A DNA stretch of 61,525 nt from Salinarimonadaceae bacterium (GCA_007693435.1 REDO01000055.1:1-61525); one strand, 5' to 3'. Positions 41,112 through 52,010 are shown, counted from the stretch's first letter. Notes: generated by a model from the sequence alone, not told the origin. Made by a program: numbers and translations.

Positions 41112-41837
41112 TCATGCCATGTACTGGCCGCCGTTGATCGACAGGGTCGAGCCGGTGATGAAGCCCGCCTCGTCGGAGGCCAGGAAGACCACGCCGCGCG
41201 CGATCTCCTCCGCCTCGCCGAGGCGTCCGACCGGGATCTGGGGAATGATCTTGGAGTTGAGCACCTCGGCGGGAACGGCGCGCACCATCTCGGTCGCGAT
41301 GTAGCCCGGCGAGATCACGTTCACGGTGACGCCCTTGGCGGCGTTCTCCTGGGCCAGCGCCTTGGCGAACCCGATCACGCCGGCCTTGGCGGCGGAGTAG
41401 TTGGACTGCCCGACCTGGCCCTTCTGGCCGTTGACGGAGGAAATGATGATGATGCGCCCGAAGCCGCGCGCCTGCATGCCCTCGATCACCGGGCGGGTCA
41501 CGGTGAACATCGAATCGAGGTTGGTGCGGATGACCTGCGACCATTGATCGAAGGTCATGCGGTGGAACATCTTGTCGCGGGTGATGCCGGCGTTGTTCAC
41601 GACGACGTCGACCGGGCCGAGATCGGCCTCGACCTGCTTGATGGCGCTCTCGCAGGCGGCGGCGTCCGAGACGTCGAACTTGTAGACGGGAATGCCCGTC
41701 TCGGACTTGAATTTCGCGGCCGCCTCGTCGTTGCCGGCGTAGTTGGCCGCAACCGTGTAGCCGGCTTCCTTCAGGGCCTTCGAGATCGCTTCCCCGATAC
41801 CGCGGGTTCCGCCCGTGACCAATGCGACGCGCGCCAT
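41112..41837 (-). CDS. phbB: Acetoacetyl-CoA reductase (NADPH)
   Basis: Reduces acetoacetyl-CoA to (R)-3-hydroxybutyryl-CoA for polyhydroxybutyrate. The 241-residue short-chain dehydrogenase has GGTRGIGEAISKAL near residue 9, NNAGITRDKMFHRM near 86 and the catalytic SYK set in SSVNGQKGQVGQSNYSAAKAG (Y near 150). The closing MARVALVTGGTRGIG start fixes the ATG at 41837, six residues inside the longest frame. It follows phbA by 111 bases and ends just before a strong terminator. Confidence 0.96.
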   Translation of the reverse strand: MARVALVTGGTRGIGEAISKALKEAGYTVAANYAGNDEAAAKFKSETGIPVYKFDVSDAAACESAIKQVEADLGPVDVVVNNAGITRDKMFHRMTFDQWSQVIRTNLDSMFTVTRPVIEGMQARGFGRIIIISSVNGQKGQVGQSNYSAAKAGVIGFAKALAQENAAKGVTVNVISPGYIATEMVRAVPAEVLNSKIIPQIPVGRLGEAEEIARGVVFLASDEAGFITGSTLSINGGQYMA

Positions 41838-41948
41838 GGTGTTTTCTCCCAACAATGCGATAGATTTGGCCGATTCTGTCCGGACGCGCTCCCGACGCGC
41901 CCGGACAGCATTTTCAAGCGGATCAGCGCGGCTCCGCGCTCCGGGCGT

Positions 41949-43127
41949 TCAGCGCTCGAGGCACATGGCGACGCCCATGCCGCCGCCGATGCAAAGCGTG
42001 ACGAGGCCCTTCTTCGCGTCCCGGCGGCCCATTTCGTGCAGCAGCGTCACGAGAACGCGCGCGCCGGAAGCGCCGATCGGGTGGCCGATAGCGATCGCGC
42101 CGCCGTTGACGTTCACGATGGAAGGGTCCCAGCCCATGTCCTTGTTGACCGCGAGCGCCTGCGCCGCGAAGGCCTCGTTGGCCTCCACGAGGTCGAGATC
42201 CCCGACCTTCCAGCCGGCCTTCTCCAGCGCCTTGCGCGAGGCCGGGATCGGACCCGTGCCCATGATCGCCGGATCGACGCCGCAGGTCGCCCAGGAGGCG
42301 ATGCGGGCGAGGGGCTTCAGGCCGCGCTTGTCGGCTTCGGCGGCGGTCATCAGCACGACGGCGGCCGCGCCGTCGTTGATGCCCGACGCGTTGCCGGCGG
42401 TGACCGTACCCTCCTTCGAGAAGGCGGGGCGGAGCTTGGCCATGCCTTCGAGCGTGGCGCCCGCGCGGATGTATTCGTCCTGATCGACGACGGTGTCGCC
42501 CTTCCGGCCGGAAACCGTGAACGGCGTGATCTCGGCGGCGAAGCGGCCCTCCTTCTGCGCGGCTTCGGCCTTGTTCTGCGAGGCGACGGCGAAGGCGTCC
42601 TGCTCCTCGCGCGTGAGCTGCCAGCGGGTCGCGACGTTCTCGGCCGTGTTGCCCATGTGGTAGCCGTGGAAGGCGTCCAGCAAGCCGTCCTTCAGCATCG
42701 AATCGAACAGTTTGAAATCGCCCATCTTCGTGCCGGAGCGCATATGCGCCACATGCGGGGCGAGGGACATGGATTCCTGGCCGCCGGCGACGATCACCCG
42801 CGCGTCGCCCGAGGCGATCTGCTGCATGCCGATGGCCACGGCGCGCAGGCCCGACCCGCAGAGCTGGTTGAGCCCCCAGGCGGTCGCCTCCTGAGGAATT
42901 CCGGCCTTCATCGCAGCCTGGCGGGCCGGGTTCTGCCCCTGCCCGGCGGAGAGGATCTGGCCGAGAATGACCTCGTCGATCTCTGCGGCCTCGACCTTCC
43001 CGCGCTCCAGCGCCTCCTTGACGGCGACCGCGCCGAGTTCGTGCGCCGGCACGCTGGCGAAGGCCCCGTTGAACGAGCCGACCGCCGTTCGCGCTGCGGA
43101 GACGATCACGATATCCTGGCTGGCCAT
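41949..43127 (-). CDS. phbA: Acetyl-CoA acetyltransferase (beta-ketothiolase)
   Basis: Condenses two acetyl-CoA to acetoacetyl-CoA. The nucleophilic cysteine is in [15 protein letters not shown] near residue 88. The conserved HPIGASG histidine is near 348, and the general-base cysteine is in [11 protein letters not shown] near 378. Length of 392 residues is typical. It is the first gene of the phbAB operon and is divergent from phaR, whose product is the known repressor of polyhydroxyalkanoate genes. Confidence 0.96.
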   Translation of the reverse strand: MASQDIVIVSAARTAVGSFNGAFASVPAHELGAVAVKEALERGKVEAAEIDEVILGQILSAGQGQNPARQAAMKAGIPQEATAWGLNQLCGSGLRAVAIGMQQIASGDARVIVAGGQESMSLAPHVAHMRSGTKMGDFKLFDSMLKDGLLDAFHGYHMGNTAENVATRWQLTREEQDAFAVASQNKAEAAQKEGRFAAEITPFTVSGRKGDTVVDQDEYIRAGATLEGMAKLRPAFSKEGTVTAGNASGINDGAAAVVLMTAAEADKRGLKPLARIASWATCGVDPAIMGTGPIPASRKALEKAGWKVGDLDLVEANEAFAAQALAVNKDMGWDPSIVNVNGGAIAIGHPIGASGARVLVTLLHEMGRRDAKKGLVTLCIGGGMGVAMCLER

Positions 43128-43251
43128 GGTCTGATTTCCTGTGGTTGTTGCGGCGTCGACGCGTCGACGCGGGGAACGCGACGACGGTGCTTCAGGCGAT
43201 CAAAACGAGCCCCACGGCGAAGTCAAGGCCGGTAAATCCCGCTACGCCGGC

Positions 43252-43272
43252 TGCGGCGCCGCAAAATTGCGG
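43252..43272. promoter_or_regulatory. Candidate PhaR operator between phbA and phaR
   Basis: TGCGGC-GCCGCA is a perfect palindrome that overlaps a second perfect one, CCGCAA-AA-TTGCGG. Both lie in the 231-base phbA/phaR divergent region. Known PhaR sites are TGC/GCA-type dyads, so this is a good candidate for autoregulation and control of phbA. Confidence 0.5.
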
Positions 43273-43358
43273 TTTCGCGAGGCATTGGAAGCGCATAATG
43301 TCACAATCGAAATCAGGCGCGCCAACCGGCGCTCCCTACGGCGAGACGCGGATACGGG

Positions 43359-44015
43359 ATGGCGAGAGACATGGCGACGGAAAAGCAGCCGATCATCATC
43401 AAGAAATACGCCAACCGCCGCCTCTACCACACAGGCGCCTCGACCTACGTGACCCTCGAGGATCTGGGCGTGATGGTGAAGGCCGGCGACGATTTCGTCG
43501 TCTACGACGCCAAGAGCGGCGAGGACATCACCCGCTCGGTGCTCACCCAGATCATCTTCGAACAGGAGAACAAGGAGGGCGGCCAGAACCTCCTTCCCGT
43601 CGCCTTCCTGCGCCAGTTGATCCGTTTCTACGGCGACAGCATGCAGGTCATGGTTCCGGGTTATCTCGAGAACGCCATGACGATTTTCGCCCGCGAGCAG
43701 GAGAAGTTGCGCGAGCAGATGACGCAGGCTTTGGCCGGCAAGGCGTTCCCGACTCTGGACGAGCAGATGCGCGCCAATATGAACCTGTTCGGCGAGGCGA
43801 TGAAGATGTTCACCCCCTTCGCGACGCGCCCGGAGGCCGATGCGGCCGCGGCGGCCGAGGCGGAAAGCGCGCAGAGCGAGGGCGCTGCGGGTGATGGAGC
43901 GAAGGGCGACGGCGCAAAGGCGGAGGGCGGCAAGAGCGGCTCCGACATCGACGCGCTCAAGACGCAGATGGCCGAGATGCAGGCGCGGCTCGACACGCTC
44001 GCCAAGAAGCGCTGA
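43359..44015 (+). CDS. phaR: Polyhydroxyalkanoate synthesis repressor PhaR
   Basis: A 218-residue repressor that senses PHB granules. The N-terminal DNA-binding domain is PIIIKKYANRRLYHTGASTYVTLEDL (about residues 11-40). The granule-sensing PHB_acc domain follows (FLRQLIRFYGDSMQVMVPGYLENAM). A charged, low-complexity linker and C-terminal coiled coil end in AKKR. The ATG at 43359 is used; ATG at 43371 (MATEKQ) is equally possible. The stop region is triplicated in frame (see repeat). Divergent from phbAB. Confidence 0.95.
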   Translation: MARDMATEKQPIIIKKYANRRLYHTGASTYVTLEDLGVMVKAGDDFVVYDAKSGEDITRSVLTQIIFEQENKEGGQNLLPVAFLRQLIRFYGDSMQVMVPGYLENAMTIFAREQEKLREQMTQALAGKAFPTLDEQMRANMNLFGEAMKMFTPFATRPEADAAAAAEAESAQSEGAAGDGAKGDGAKAEGGKSGSDIDALKTQMAEMQARLDTLAKKR

Positions 44016-44054
44016 GTCGCCAAGAAACGCTGAATCGCCAGGAAGCGTTGAGTC
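44001..44054 (+). repeat. 18-bp tandem repeat (x3) across the phaR stop codon
   Basis: Three near-identical 18-base units (GCCAAGAAGCGCTGAGTC, then GCCAAGAAACGCTGAATC, then GCCAGGAAGCGTTGAGTC) follow one another. Because 18 is a multiple of three, each copy carries the phaR-frame TGA. The result is three consecutive in-frame stops, each preceded by an AKKR-like or ARKR-like tail. Confidence 0.9.
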
Positions 44055-44110
44055 GCCAGAATGGGCTGGGCCGCGAAACGAGCGGACGGGCCGAATACCC
44101 TCGCGCGGGC

Positions 44111-45085
44111 TCACAGGCGGCGAAGCGCCACCTCTTCGATGCGGTGGCTCGGCCCCTTGCGCAGGATCAGGCTGGCGCGCTGGCGCGTGGGCAGGATGTT
44201 GTCGCGCAGGTTGACCAGGTTGATGCGGCTCCACAGACCGTCGGCCGTCGCGATGGCGGCGTCATGGTCGATATCGGCGTATTGGTGGAAATAGGACCGC
44301 GGGTCGCGGAAGGCCGTTTGGCGCAGGCGCAGAAAGCGGTCGACGTACCAGCGGTTGAGATCGTCCTCGTCGGCGTCGAGATAGATCGAAAAGTCGAAGA
44401 AATCCGAGACGAAGGGGATCGCCTTGCCGTCGCGCGGCATGCGCGCGGGCTGGAGCACGTTGAGACCCTCGACGATGAGGATGTCGGGACGATCGATGCG
44501 GACCTCCTCGCCGGGCACGACGTCGTAGACGAGATGCGAATAGACCGGCGCCGCGACCTCGCGCTGGCCGGACTTGATGGCTTTGAGGAAGCGCAGCAGC
44601 TTGCCGGTGTCGTAGCTCTCGGGGAAACCCTTGCGCTCCATCAGCCCCAGCCGGCTCAGCTCGGCGTTCGGCAGGAGGAAGCCGTCCGTGGTGATCAGAT
44701 CGACCTTGGGCGTGTTCGGCCAGCGCGCCAGCAGCGCCTTGAGCACGCGCGCCGTCGTCGACTTGCCGACCGCGACCGAGCCCGCGACGCCGATGATGTA
44801 GGGCGACTTGACCTCGTTCTCCGCGAGCAAGAAGCGCTGGGTCGCCCGGAAAAGCCCCTGCGTCGCCGCCACATAGAGCGCCAGCAGCCGCGAGAGCGGC
44901 AGATAGATCGCGATCACCTCGTCGAGCGAGATCGGGTCGTTCAGCGATTGCAGCGCCATGACCTCGTCGCCGGAAAGCGTCAGCGGCTGGTCGGCGCGCA
45001 GCCCCGCCCATTCCTCCCGCGAGAAGGTGCGGTAGGGGGAGAGGGAGGCGTCCTCGCCAATCACCTGCGCGAGCGTGTCGGTCAT
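44111..45085 (-). CDS. coaA: Pantothenate kinase (type I)
   Basis: First step of coenzyme A synthesis from pantothenate, usually feedback-inhibited by CoA. The 324-residue protein has the P-loop [17 protein letters not shown] near residue 103. The type I signatures are [31 protein letters not shown] and [32 protein letters not shown]. It lies 10 bases after hisE, in the hisF-hisE-coaA order usual in Hyphomicrobiales. The phaR gene runs convergently into it. Confidence 0.96.
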   Translation of the reverse strand: MTDTLAQVIGEDASLSPYRTFSREEWAGLRADQPLTLSGDEVMALQSLNDPISLDEVIAIYLPLSRLLALYVAATQGLFRATQRFLLAENEVKSPYIIGVAGSVAVGKSTTARVLKALLARWPNTPKVDLITTDGFLLPNAELSRLGLMERKGFPESYDTGKLLRFLKAIKSGQREVAAPVYSHLVYDVVPGEEVRIDRPDILIVEGLNVLQPARMPRDGKAIPFVSDFFDFSIYLDADEDDLNRWYVDRFLRLRQTAFRDPRSYFHQYADIDHDAAIATADGLWSRINLVNLRDNILPTRQRASLILRKGPSHRIEEVALRRL

Positions 45086-45095
45086 GGGGCGCGGC

Positions 45096-45440
45096 TCATC
45101 CGTTGCGTCCGCCGGAATCGTCGCCCGCCGGCCGCGACGCCTTCTCGGCCAGGCCCGACTGCGCCGTGCGCCGGGCCAGCTCGGCCATGACGTCTTCGAG
45201 ATCGATCCCGCGCGCGGCGAGCAGCGCGACGAGGTGGTAGAGCGCGTCGGCGCTCTCGGATACGAGCCCGGCGCGGTCGTTCTCGATCGCCGCGATCACC
45301 GTCTCGACCGCCTCCTCGCCGAATTTCTTCGCGGCGCGGGCGGGATCGGCGACGAGGCGCGCGGTGTAGGATTCCTCCGGCGAGGCGGCGGCGCGGGTCG
45401 CGACGATGCGGGCGAGGTCTGCGAGGGTGAAGGCGCTCAT
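45096..45440 (-). CDS. hisE: Phosphoribosyl-ATP pyrophosphatase
   Basis: Second step of histidine biosynthesis, hydrolysing PR-ATP to PR-AMP. The 114-residue protein has the all-helical MazG-like fold with the core [32 protein letters not shown] and the metal helix [18 protein letters not shown]. It follows hisF by 13 bases. A polar tail ([16 protein letters not shown]) extends the C-terminus slightly. Confidence 0.95.
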   Translation of the reverse strand: MSAFTLADLARIVATRAAASPEESYTARLVADPARAAKKFGEEAVETVIAAIENDRAGLVSESADALYHLVALLAARGIDLEDVMAELARRTAQSGLAEKASRPAGDDSGGRNG

Positions 45441-45453
45441 GATGGCCGCCCGC

Positions 45454-46230
45454 TCACGCGTCGAGCCGCATCGGCAGGCCAGCGGCCGCCATGTGGCGCT
45501 TGGCCTCGCCGATCGTATATTCGCCGAAATGGAAGATCGAGGCGGCGAGCACCGCGCTCGCGCGCCCGTCGCGCACGCCGGCGACGAGGTGATCGAGCGT
45601 GCCCACGCCGCCCGACGCGACCACGGGGACGCTGACCGCCTGGCTGATCGTGCGCATCAGATCGAGATCGTAGCCCGATTTGGTTCCGTCGCGATCCATC
45701 GAGGTGACGAGCAGCTCGCCCGCCCCGCGCGCGACGACTTCGCGGGCGTATTCGACGGCGTCGACGCCGGTGGCGTTGCGCCCGCCATGGGTGAAGATCT
45801 CCCAGCGGGGCAGCTCGCCCTCGCCCGAGACCCGCTTGGCGTCGATGGCGACGACGATGCATTGCACGCCGAACTTCTCGGCGGCGCGGCGAACGAAGTC
45901 GCGGTCCTTCACGGCGGCCGTCATGATCGAGACCTTGTCGGCGCCCGCCAGCAGCAGCGCGCGGATGTCCTCGACGGTGCGCACGCCGCCGCCCACCGTC
46001 AGCGGCATGAAGCAGGCTTCCGCCGTGCGGCGCACCACGTCGAGCAGGATGCCCCGGTCCTCGTGGCTCGCGGTGATGTCGAGAAAGCAGAGTTCGTCGG
46101 CGCCGGCGGCGTCGTAGGCGAGCGCGCATTCGACGGGATCGCCGGCGTCGCGCAGATCGACGAACTTGACGCCCTTGACGACGCGGCCGTCCTTGACGTC
46201 GAGGCATGGGATCAGGCGGGTCTTGAGCAT
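45454..46230 (-). CDS. hisF: Imidazole glycerol phosphate synthase subunit HisF
   Basis: Cyclase subunit that makes IGP and AICAR using ammonia from HisH. The 258-residue barrel begins [20 protein letters not shown] with catalytic D11, and a second catalytic aspartate lies in [11 protein letters not shown] near 131. Phosphate loops TVGGGVRT and [11 protein letters not shown] are present. The ATG at 46230 is selected over a longer frame because the family starts with this exact strand. The usual upstream hisBHA genes are absent here. Confidence 0.95.
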   Translation of the reverse strand: MLKTRLIPCLDVKDGRVVKGVKFVDLRDAGDPVECALAYDAAGADELCFLDITASHEDRGILLDVVRRTAEACFMPLTVGGGVRTVEDIRALLLAGADKVSIMTAAVKDRDFVRRAAEKFGVQCIVVAIDAKRVSGEGELPRWEIFTHGGRNATGVDAVEYAREVVARGAGELLVTSMDRDGTKSGYDLDLMRTISQAVSVPVVASGGVGTLDHLVAGVRDGRASAVLAASIFHFGEYTIGEAKRHMAAAGLPMRLDA

Positions 46231-46336
46231 GGGCGCCGGATTTCCTTCGGCAGGCGCGGGATTGCTGCCACTTCCTTGCGCAAGGAAGGGCGCCCGCGTC
46301 AAGACGAAAGGCAGGCAACGGGTATGGGCGTCTGGA

Positions 46337-46732
46337 TCAGCCTTTTACGGCGCGCAGCGCCTCGCGCGCGAGATCCCGATGCTCGGAGGTGATCGCCCCG
46401 GCGACCGCCGCGAGCGCCGCCGCTATGACGGCCGCATCGTCGGTGAATCCGACTATCGGCAGGAAGTCGGGAATCACGTCGAAGGGCATGACGAAATAGG
46501 CAAGCGCGGCGAAGAGGATGAGCTTCACGCGCCGCGGCGTGTTCTCGTCGCGCACGCAGTACCAGCCCGCCATCGCGTCCTCGGCGAAGGGAAGGTGACC
46601 CGCCAGACGCAGGAGCTTGCGCCTCGCGCCGCGCAGGACGTCTTCCTCGTCGCGGGCCGCGCGGCGGATCGCCTCCATCTCCTCGGGGGTGAAAATTCGG
46701 TGCAATTCTTCGTCGAACCCGGCCTGTCCCAT
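46337..46732 (-). CDS. YkvA-family protein (DUF1232)
   Basis: A 131-residue protein with the DUF1232 core [45 protein letters not shown] split between the predicted membrane-associated helices (about residues 68-115). The N-terminal part is charged and helical ([19 protein letters not shown]). I start at the ATG at 46732, with GAGGA 9 bases upstream. Function of the family is not known. It is 106 bases before hisF, and divergent from an SDR gene. Confidence 0.87.
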   Translation of the reverse strand: MGQAGFDEELHRIFTPEEMEAIRRAARDEEDVLRGARRKLLRLAGHLPFAEDAMAGWYCVRDENTPRRVKLILFAALAYFVMPFDVIPDFLPIVGFTDDAAVIAAALAAVAGAITSEHRDLAREALRAVKG

Positions 46733-46864
46733 TGCGGCTTTCCTCGTCTGCTCTCCTGTCGGCGCTAGCGCCGTTGCGTCAACGTCTCGGGCGTGCCGGC
46801 GGCGACTGGACAAAGCGCCTCGCGACCGCGATAGCCTATGGCGACTGACAATCGGAGGAAAGCA

Positions 46865-47650
46865 ATGAAACTGGACGGAACCATGGCCGCGATCGTGACC
46901 GGCGGCGCTTCGGGGCTGGGCGAAGGCACGGCGCGCATGCTGGCGGAGCGCGGCGTCAAGGTCGCGCTGTTCGATCTCAACGCCGAGCGCGGCGAGGCGA
47001 TCGCCCGCGAGATCAGCGGCCTCTTCTGCAAGGTCGACGTCACCGACGACGCCTCGATCGAGGCCGGGCTCGCGACCGCCCGCGAGGCCCACGGCGTCGC
47101 GCGCATCCTCGTCAACTGCGCCGGCGTCGCGCCGGGCCGCCGCACCGTCTCGAAGAACCGCGACACCGGCGCCTTCCAGGCGCACGACACGGCCACCTTC
47201 GCCAAGGTGATCCAGATCAACCTCGTGGGCACTTTCGCCATGAGCGCGAAATGCGCCGCCGCCATGGCCGCGCTCGATCCCGTCACCGAGGATGGCGGGC
47301 GCGGCGTGATCGTGTGCACCGCCTCCGTCGCCGCGCAGGACGGCCAGATCGGCCAGGCGGCCTACGCCGCCTCCAAGGCCGGAGTCGTCGGGCTGACGCT
47401 GCCCATGGCGCGCGACCTGTCGGGCTCGGGAATCCGCGTCATGTCTATCCTGCCGGGGCTGTTCCACACGCCGATGTTCGAGGGCATCAACGAGGAATAC
47501 CGCAAGTCGCTGGAGGCGAACGTCCCCTTCCCCTCGCGGCTGGGCAAGCCGGCGGAATACGCCAAGCTCGTCGCCGCCATCATCGACAACGACATGCTCA
47601 ACGGCGAGATCATCCGGCTAGACGGCGCGCTGCGCATGCAGCCGAAGTGA
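46865..47650 (+). CDS. SDR-family NAD(P) oxidoreductase (3-hydroxyacyl-CoA dehydrogenase type II-like)
   Basis: A 261-residue short-chain dehydrogenase with TGGASGLGEGTARMLAERG near residue 12, VNCAGVAPG near 80 and the catalytic set TASVAAQDGQIGQAAYAASKAGVVG (Y near 153). The pattern FDLNAERGEAIAREI favours NAD. The internal NCAGVAPGRRTVSKN and the PMARDLSGSGIRVMSILPGLFHTPMFE stretches match HSD17B10-like 3-hydroxyacyl-CoA dehydrogenases. GGAGGAAAG precedes the ATG at 46865, so the longer start at 46838 is rejected. Substrate is inferred only. Confidence 0.9.
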   Translation: MKLDGTMAAIVTGGASGLGEGTARMLAERGVKVALFDLNAERGEAIAREISGLFCKVDVTDDASIEAGLATAREAHGVARILVNCAGVAPGRRTVSKNRDTGAFQAHDTATFAKVIQINLVGTFAMSAKCAAAMAALDPVTEDGGRGVIVCTASVAAQDGQIGQAAYAASKAGVVGLTLPMARDLSGSGIRVMSILPGLFHTPMFEGINEEYRKSLEANVPFPSRLGKPAEYAKLVAAIIDNDMLNGEIIRLDGALRMQPK

Positions 47651-47789
47651 CGAGCGACTGAACTGGTCGCCGGGGAATGCGCGCCCTTCCCCGGCTGCAT
47701 CCGGCGAGGACGCGTCCTCGCGATTGAGCGTGGCCGTGGATCGTGCTACCGCCGCGCGCAATCCCCTTCACCCAGGACAGAGCGAGACG

Positions 47790-49097
47790 ATGATCGAGCG
47801 CTACAGCCGCCCCGAAATGACCGCGATCTGGTCGCCGGAGACGAAGTTCCGGATCTGGTTCGAAATCGAGGCGCATGCGACGATGGCGCTGGCCGAACTC
47901 GGCGTGGTGCCGATGGAGGCCGCCCGGATCGTCTGGGAGAAAGGTTCTGCCGCCACGTTCGACATCGCGCGCATCGATTCGATCGAGCGCGAGGTGAAGC
48001 ACGACGTCATCGCCTTCCTCACGCATCTCGCCGAGATCGTCGGCCCCGAAGCCCGCTTCGTGCATCAGGGCATGACTTCGTCGGACGTGCTCGACACCTG
48101 CTTCAACGTGCAGCTGACGCGCGCCGCCGACCTCCTGATCGCCGATCTCGACGCGCTGCTCGCCGCGCTCAAGCGCCGGGCTTTCGAATACAAGACGACC
48201 CCGACCATCGGCCGCTCGCACGGCATCCACGCTGAGCCGACGACCTTCGGCGTCAAGCTCGCCCAGGCCTACGCTGAATTCGAGCGCTGCCGGGCGCGCC
48301 TCGTCGCCGCGCGCGCGGAAATCGCGACCTGCGCCATCTCGGGGGCGGTCGGCACCTTCGCCAATATCGACCCGCGCGTGGAGGAATACGTCGCGCAAAA
48401 GCTCGGGCTCGAGCCCGAGCCCGTCTCGACGCAGGTGATCCCGCGCGACCGCCACGCCATGTTCTTCGCCACGCTCGGCGTCGTCGCCTCGTCGATCGAG
48501 CGGCTGGCGACGGAAGTGCGTCACCTGCAGCGCTCGGAAGTTCTGGAGGCGGAGGAGTATTTCTCGCCGGGCCAGAAGGGCTCCTCGGCGATGCCGCACA
48601 AGCGCAACCCGGTGCTGACCGAAAACCTCACCGGCCTCGCTCGCATGGTGCGCGCCTACGCGCTGCCGGCCATGGAGAACGTGGCGCTCTGGCACGAGCG
48701 CGACATCTCGCATTCCTCCGTCGAGCGCATGATCGGCCCGGACGCGACGGTGACGCTCGACTTCGCGCTGGCGCGCCTCACGGGCGTCGTCGACAAGCTC
48801 GTCGTCTATCCCGAGAACATGCAGAAGAATCTCGACCGCCTCGGCGGGCTCGTGCATTCGCAGCGCGTGATGCTCGCGCTGACGCAAAAGGGCGTCTCGC
48901 GCGAGGACAGCTACCGCCTCGTGCAGCGCAACGCCATGCCGGTCTGGCGCGGCGAGGGCGACTTCCTGACCCTGCTCAAGGCGGACGCGGAAGTGACGGA
49001 GCGGATGTCGGACGCCGAAATCGAGGAATGCTTCGATCTCGCCTACCACCTCAAGCATGTCGACACGATCTTCCGCCGCGTCTTCGGCGAGGCTTGA
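47790..49097 (+). CDS. purB: Adenylosuccinate lyase
   Basis: Acts twice in purine synthesis (SAICAR to AICAR, and adenylosuccinate to AMP). The 435-residue protein starts MIERYSRPEMTAIWSPETKF and includes the histidine segments RSHGIHAEPTTFG and HQGMTSSDVLDT. The fumarase-superfamily signature GSSAMPHKRNPVLTE, with the catalytic serine, is near residue 265. The ATG at 47790 is used; an upstream GTG-type frame adds unrelated residues. Convergent with rdgB. Confidence 0.97.
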   Translation: MIERYSRPEMTAIWSPETKFRIWFEIEAHATMALAELGVVPMEAARIVWEKGSAATFDIARIDSIEREVKHDVIAFLTHLAEIVGPEARFVHQGMTSSDVLDTCFNVQLTRAADLLIADLDALLAALKRRAFEYKTTPTIGRSHGIHAEPTTFGVKLAQAYAEFERCRARLVAARAEIATCAISGAVGTFANIDPRVEEYVAQKLGLEPEPVSTQVIPRDRHAMFFATLGVVASSIERLATEVRHLQRSEVLEAEEYFSPGQKGSSAMPHKRNPVLTENLTGLARMVRAYALPAMENVALWHERDISHSSVERMIGPDATVTLDFALARLTGVVDKLVVYPENMQKNLDRLGGLVHSQRVMLALTQKGVSREDSYRLVQRNAMPVWRGEGDFLTLLKADAEVTERMSDAEIEECFDLAYHLKHVDTIFRRVFGEA

Positions 49098-49107
49098 GGC
49101 TGATAGG

Positions 49108-49749
49108 CTAACGGGCTTCGAGACAGGCGCGGGCGAGCGCCACGAAGGCGCGGGCGCGGTGGGAGAGGGCGTTGTCGGGGGCGGCGAGCCAGTCGATCCC
49201 GTGCTTCTCCTCAGCGCTCATCTCGCCGAAGGTGTGATCCGAGCCGTCGGGCATGAACATCGGATCGTACCCGAAGCCCTTTTCGCCGCGCGGCGGCCAG
49301 ACGACGCGGCCGTGGACGCGGCCCTCGAACAGCTCCTCGTGGCCGTCCGGCCAGGCGATGACGAGCGCCGAGACGAACCAGGCGCGCCTGTCCTCGGGCG
49401 CGAGGGCGCCGCGCCGGAGCAATTCGCGCTCGACCTTCTCCATGGCCGGGCCGAAATCCTTGTTCACCGCCCAATCGGCCGAGAACAGGCCCGGCGCGCA
49501 ATCGAGCGCCTCGACGCAGAGCCCCGAATCGTCGGAGAGCGCGGGCAGCCCCGTCGCTTTCGCGGCCGCATGCGCCTTGATCGCGGCGTTTTCCGAGAAC
49601 ATGCGCCCGGTCTCGGCCGGAACCGGCAGGCCGAGCTCCCCGGCCGAAGTCGCCTCGATTCCGAAAGGGCCTAGCAATTCGCGCATCTCGCGCAGCTTGC
49701 CGGAATTATGCGTGGCGATGACGACCTTGCCGGTCAGCTTGCGATGCAT
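49108..49749 (-). CDS. rdgB: XTP/dITP diphosphatase (non-canonical purine NTPase)
   Basis: Cleans the nucleotide pool of XTP, dITP and ITP. The 213-residue Ham1-like protein starts [18 protein letters not shown]. It shows [44 protein letters not shown] and later [20 protein letters not shown] and HRARAF. Genes around it are purB (convergent) and obgE upstream by 34 bases; pairing with obgE is not the usual arrangement. Confidence 0.96.
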   Translation of the reverse strand: MHRKLTGKVVIATHNSGKLREMRELLGPFGIEATSAGELGLPVPAETGRMFSENAAIKAHAAAKATGLPALSDDSGLCVEALDCAPGLFSADWAVNKDFGPAMEKVERELLRRGALAPEDRRAWFVSALVIAWPDGHEELFEGRVHGRVVWPPRGEKGFGYDPMFMPDGSDHTFGEMSAEEKHGIDWLAAPDNALSHRARAFVALARACLEAR

Positions 49750-49783
49750 CGTATTCCGTCCTTGATCGCTGATGGCGCACGGA

Positions 49784-50869
<1,086 letters not shown>

Positions 50870-50882
50870 TTACGCTGCGGCC

Positions 50883-51485
50883 TCATTCGGCCGCGAACGG
50901 CGTCTCTGTCATCGACACCCGCATGCCGGCGACCCGAACGAGAGCGTCGGCGGGGCGCGCAAGGCGCAACACGTCGTGGCGCGCCCCGCCCCGCAGCCGT
51001 TCGCCGGCCGGAGCGAAGCCGCACTTTTCGAGCACGCGCCGCGCGGCCGGGTTGTCGGCCTCCACGGCGGCGGTGATCGCCGACAGGCCCGCGAGATCGA
51101 AACAGGCGCCGATCATCGCCCGGACGGCCTCGGTCGTGTATCCCGAGCCCTGCCAGGGCGCGCCGATCCAGTAGCCGAGCTCGCCCTCGCCGCACGTCTC
51201 GCCCGGCGCGACGCCGACCATGCCGATGAGGACGTTCGGCCGCGACTTGGGGGTGATTGCGAGCGTCAGCCGCGCGCCGAGCATGTTGTCGCCGCGCGCG
51301 GCGACGACGAACCCGTCCGCATCGCCGCGAGGAGCGAGATGCGGAATAGAAGCCGACAGATCCGCCGCCTCTTTGGCGCAGGCGATGTCGGCTACGGCGC
51401 GGGCGTCGCTGTGGCGCGGCCAGCGCAGCCAGAGACGGGCGGTCTCAAGCCGGAATACATCGTCTCGCATCAGGTCGGGGAACAT
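50883..51485 (-). CDS. GNAT-family N-acetyltransferase (RimJ/RimL-like)
   Basis: The 200-residue protein has the GNAT pattern ETARLWLRWPRHSDARAVADIA at the N-terminus, then the motif GELGYWIGAPWQGSGYTTEAVRAMIGACFD with the acetyl-CoA loop. VEADNPAARRVLEKCGFAPAGE closes the fold. RimJ/RimL members acetylate ribosomal protein N-termini, but many have other targets. The gene is conserved between rpmA and obgE in Hyphomicrobiales, consistent with a translation-linked role, though not proof. Confidence 0.9.
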   Translation of the reverse strand: MFPDLMRDDVFRLETARLWLRWPRHSDARAVADIACAKEAADLSASIPHLAPRGDADGFVVAARGDNMLGARLTLAITPKSRPNVLIGMVGVAPGETCGEGELGYWIGAPWQGSGYTTEAVRAMIGACFDLAGLSAITAAVEADNPAARRVLEKCGFAPAGERLRGGARHDVLRLARPADALVRVAGMRVSMTETPFAAE

Positions 51486-51546
51486 CGTTCAGCTCCGATC
51501 TCGGGAAACCGTCCCGCAGTGGGAATCATCCCGTAGAAACGACGAA

Positions 51547-51572
51547 GGGGGAAGCGGATTTCCACTTCCCCC
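51547..51572 (-). terminator. Hairpin after rpmA, possible weak terminator
   Basis: GGGGGAAG and CTTCCCCC form a perfect 8-bp stem around a 10-base loop, 107 bases after the rpmA stop on the minus strand. A strong T-run is missing, so it may be a processing or weak termination site ahead of the GNAT gene. Confidence 0.35.
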
Positions 51573-51678
51573 GGGCGCCTTGTCGGAACTCTGGAGACGC
51601 TTTCCGTCTCGGGAGCTTCGACCGCCGGGGGTCTGTGGACCCGGCGGGAGCTCCTTCGTCAGTCGCGCTCTCGCCGGT

Positions 51679-51945
51679 TTACTCTGCGGCCTCCTGGGCC
51701 GGAATCACGGATACGACCGATCGGCCGAGACGTTTTCCGAATTTCACGGAACCGTCGCAGAGCGCGAAAATGGTGTGATCCTTGCCGACTCCGACATTCA
51801 CCCCCGGATGCACCTTCGTGCCCCGCTGGCGGATGATGATGTTGCCGGCGATGACGCGCTCGCCGCCGAACTTCTTGACGCCGAGGCGGCGGCCTTCGGA
51901 ATCGCGGCCGTTGCGGGACGAGCCGCCTGCCTTTTTGTGTGCCAT
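51679..51945 (-). CDS. rpmA: 50S ribosomal protein L27
   Basis: An 88-residue ribosomal protein whose N-terminus reaches the peptidyl-transferase centre. [20 protein letters not shown] and the [24 protein letters not shown] core match the family exactly. GGAG sits 7 bases before the ATG. It follows rplU by 65 bases in the standard L21-L27 operon. Confidence 0.97.
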   Translation of the reverse strand: MAHKKAGGSSRNGRDSEGRRLGVKKFGGERVIAGNIIIRQRGTKVHPGVNVGVGKDHTIFALCDGSVKFGKRLGRSVVSVIPAQEAAE

Positions 51946-52010
51946 GGGTCTACTCCCCTAAAACGACTGCCTTGCGACGGCGCGCGGCGCGCGCGTCGCA
52001 GGAATGATGA

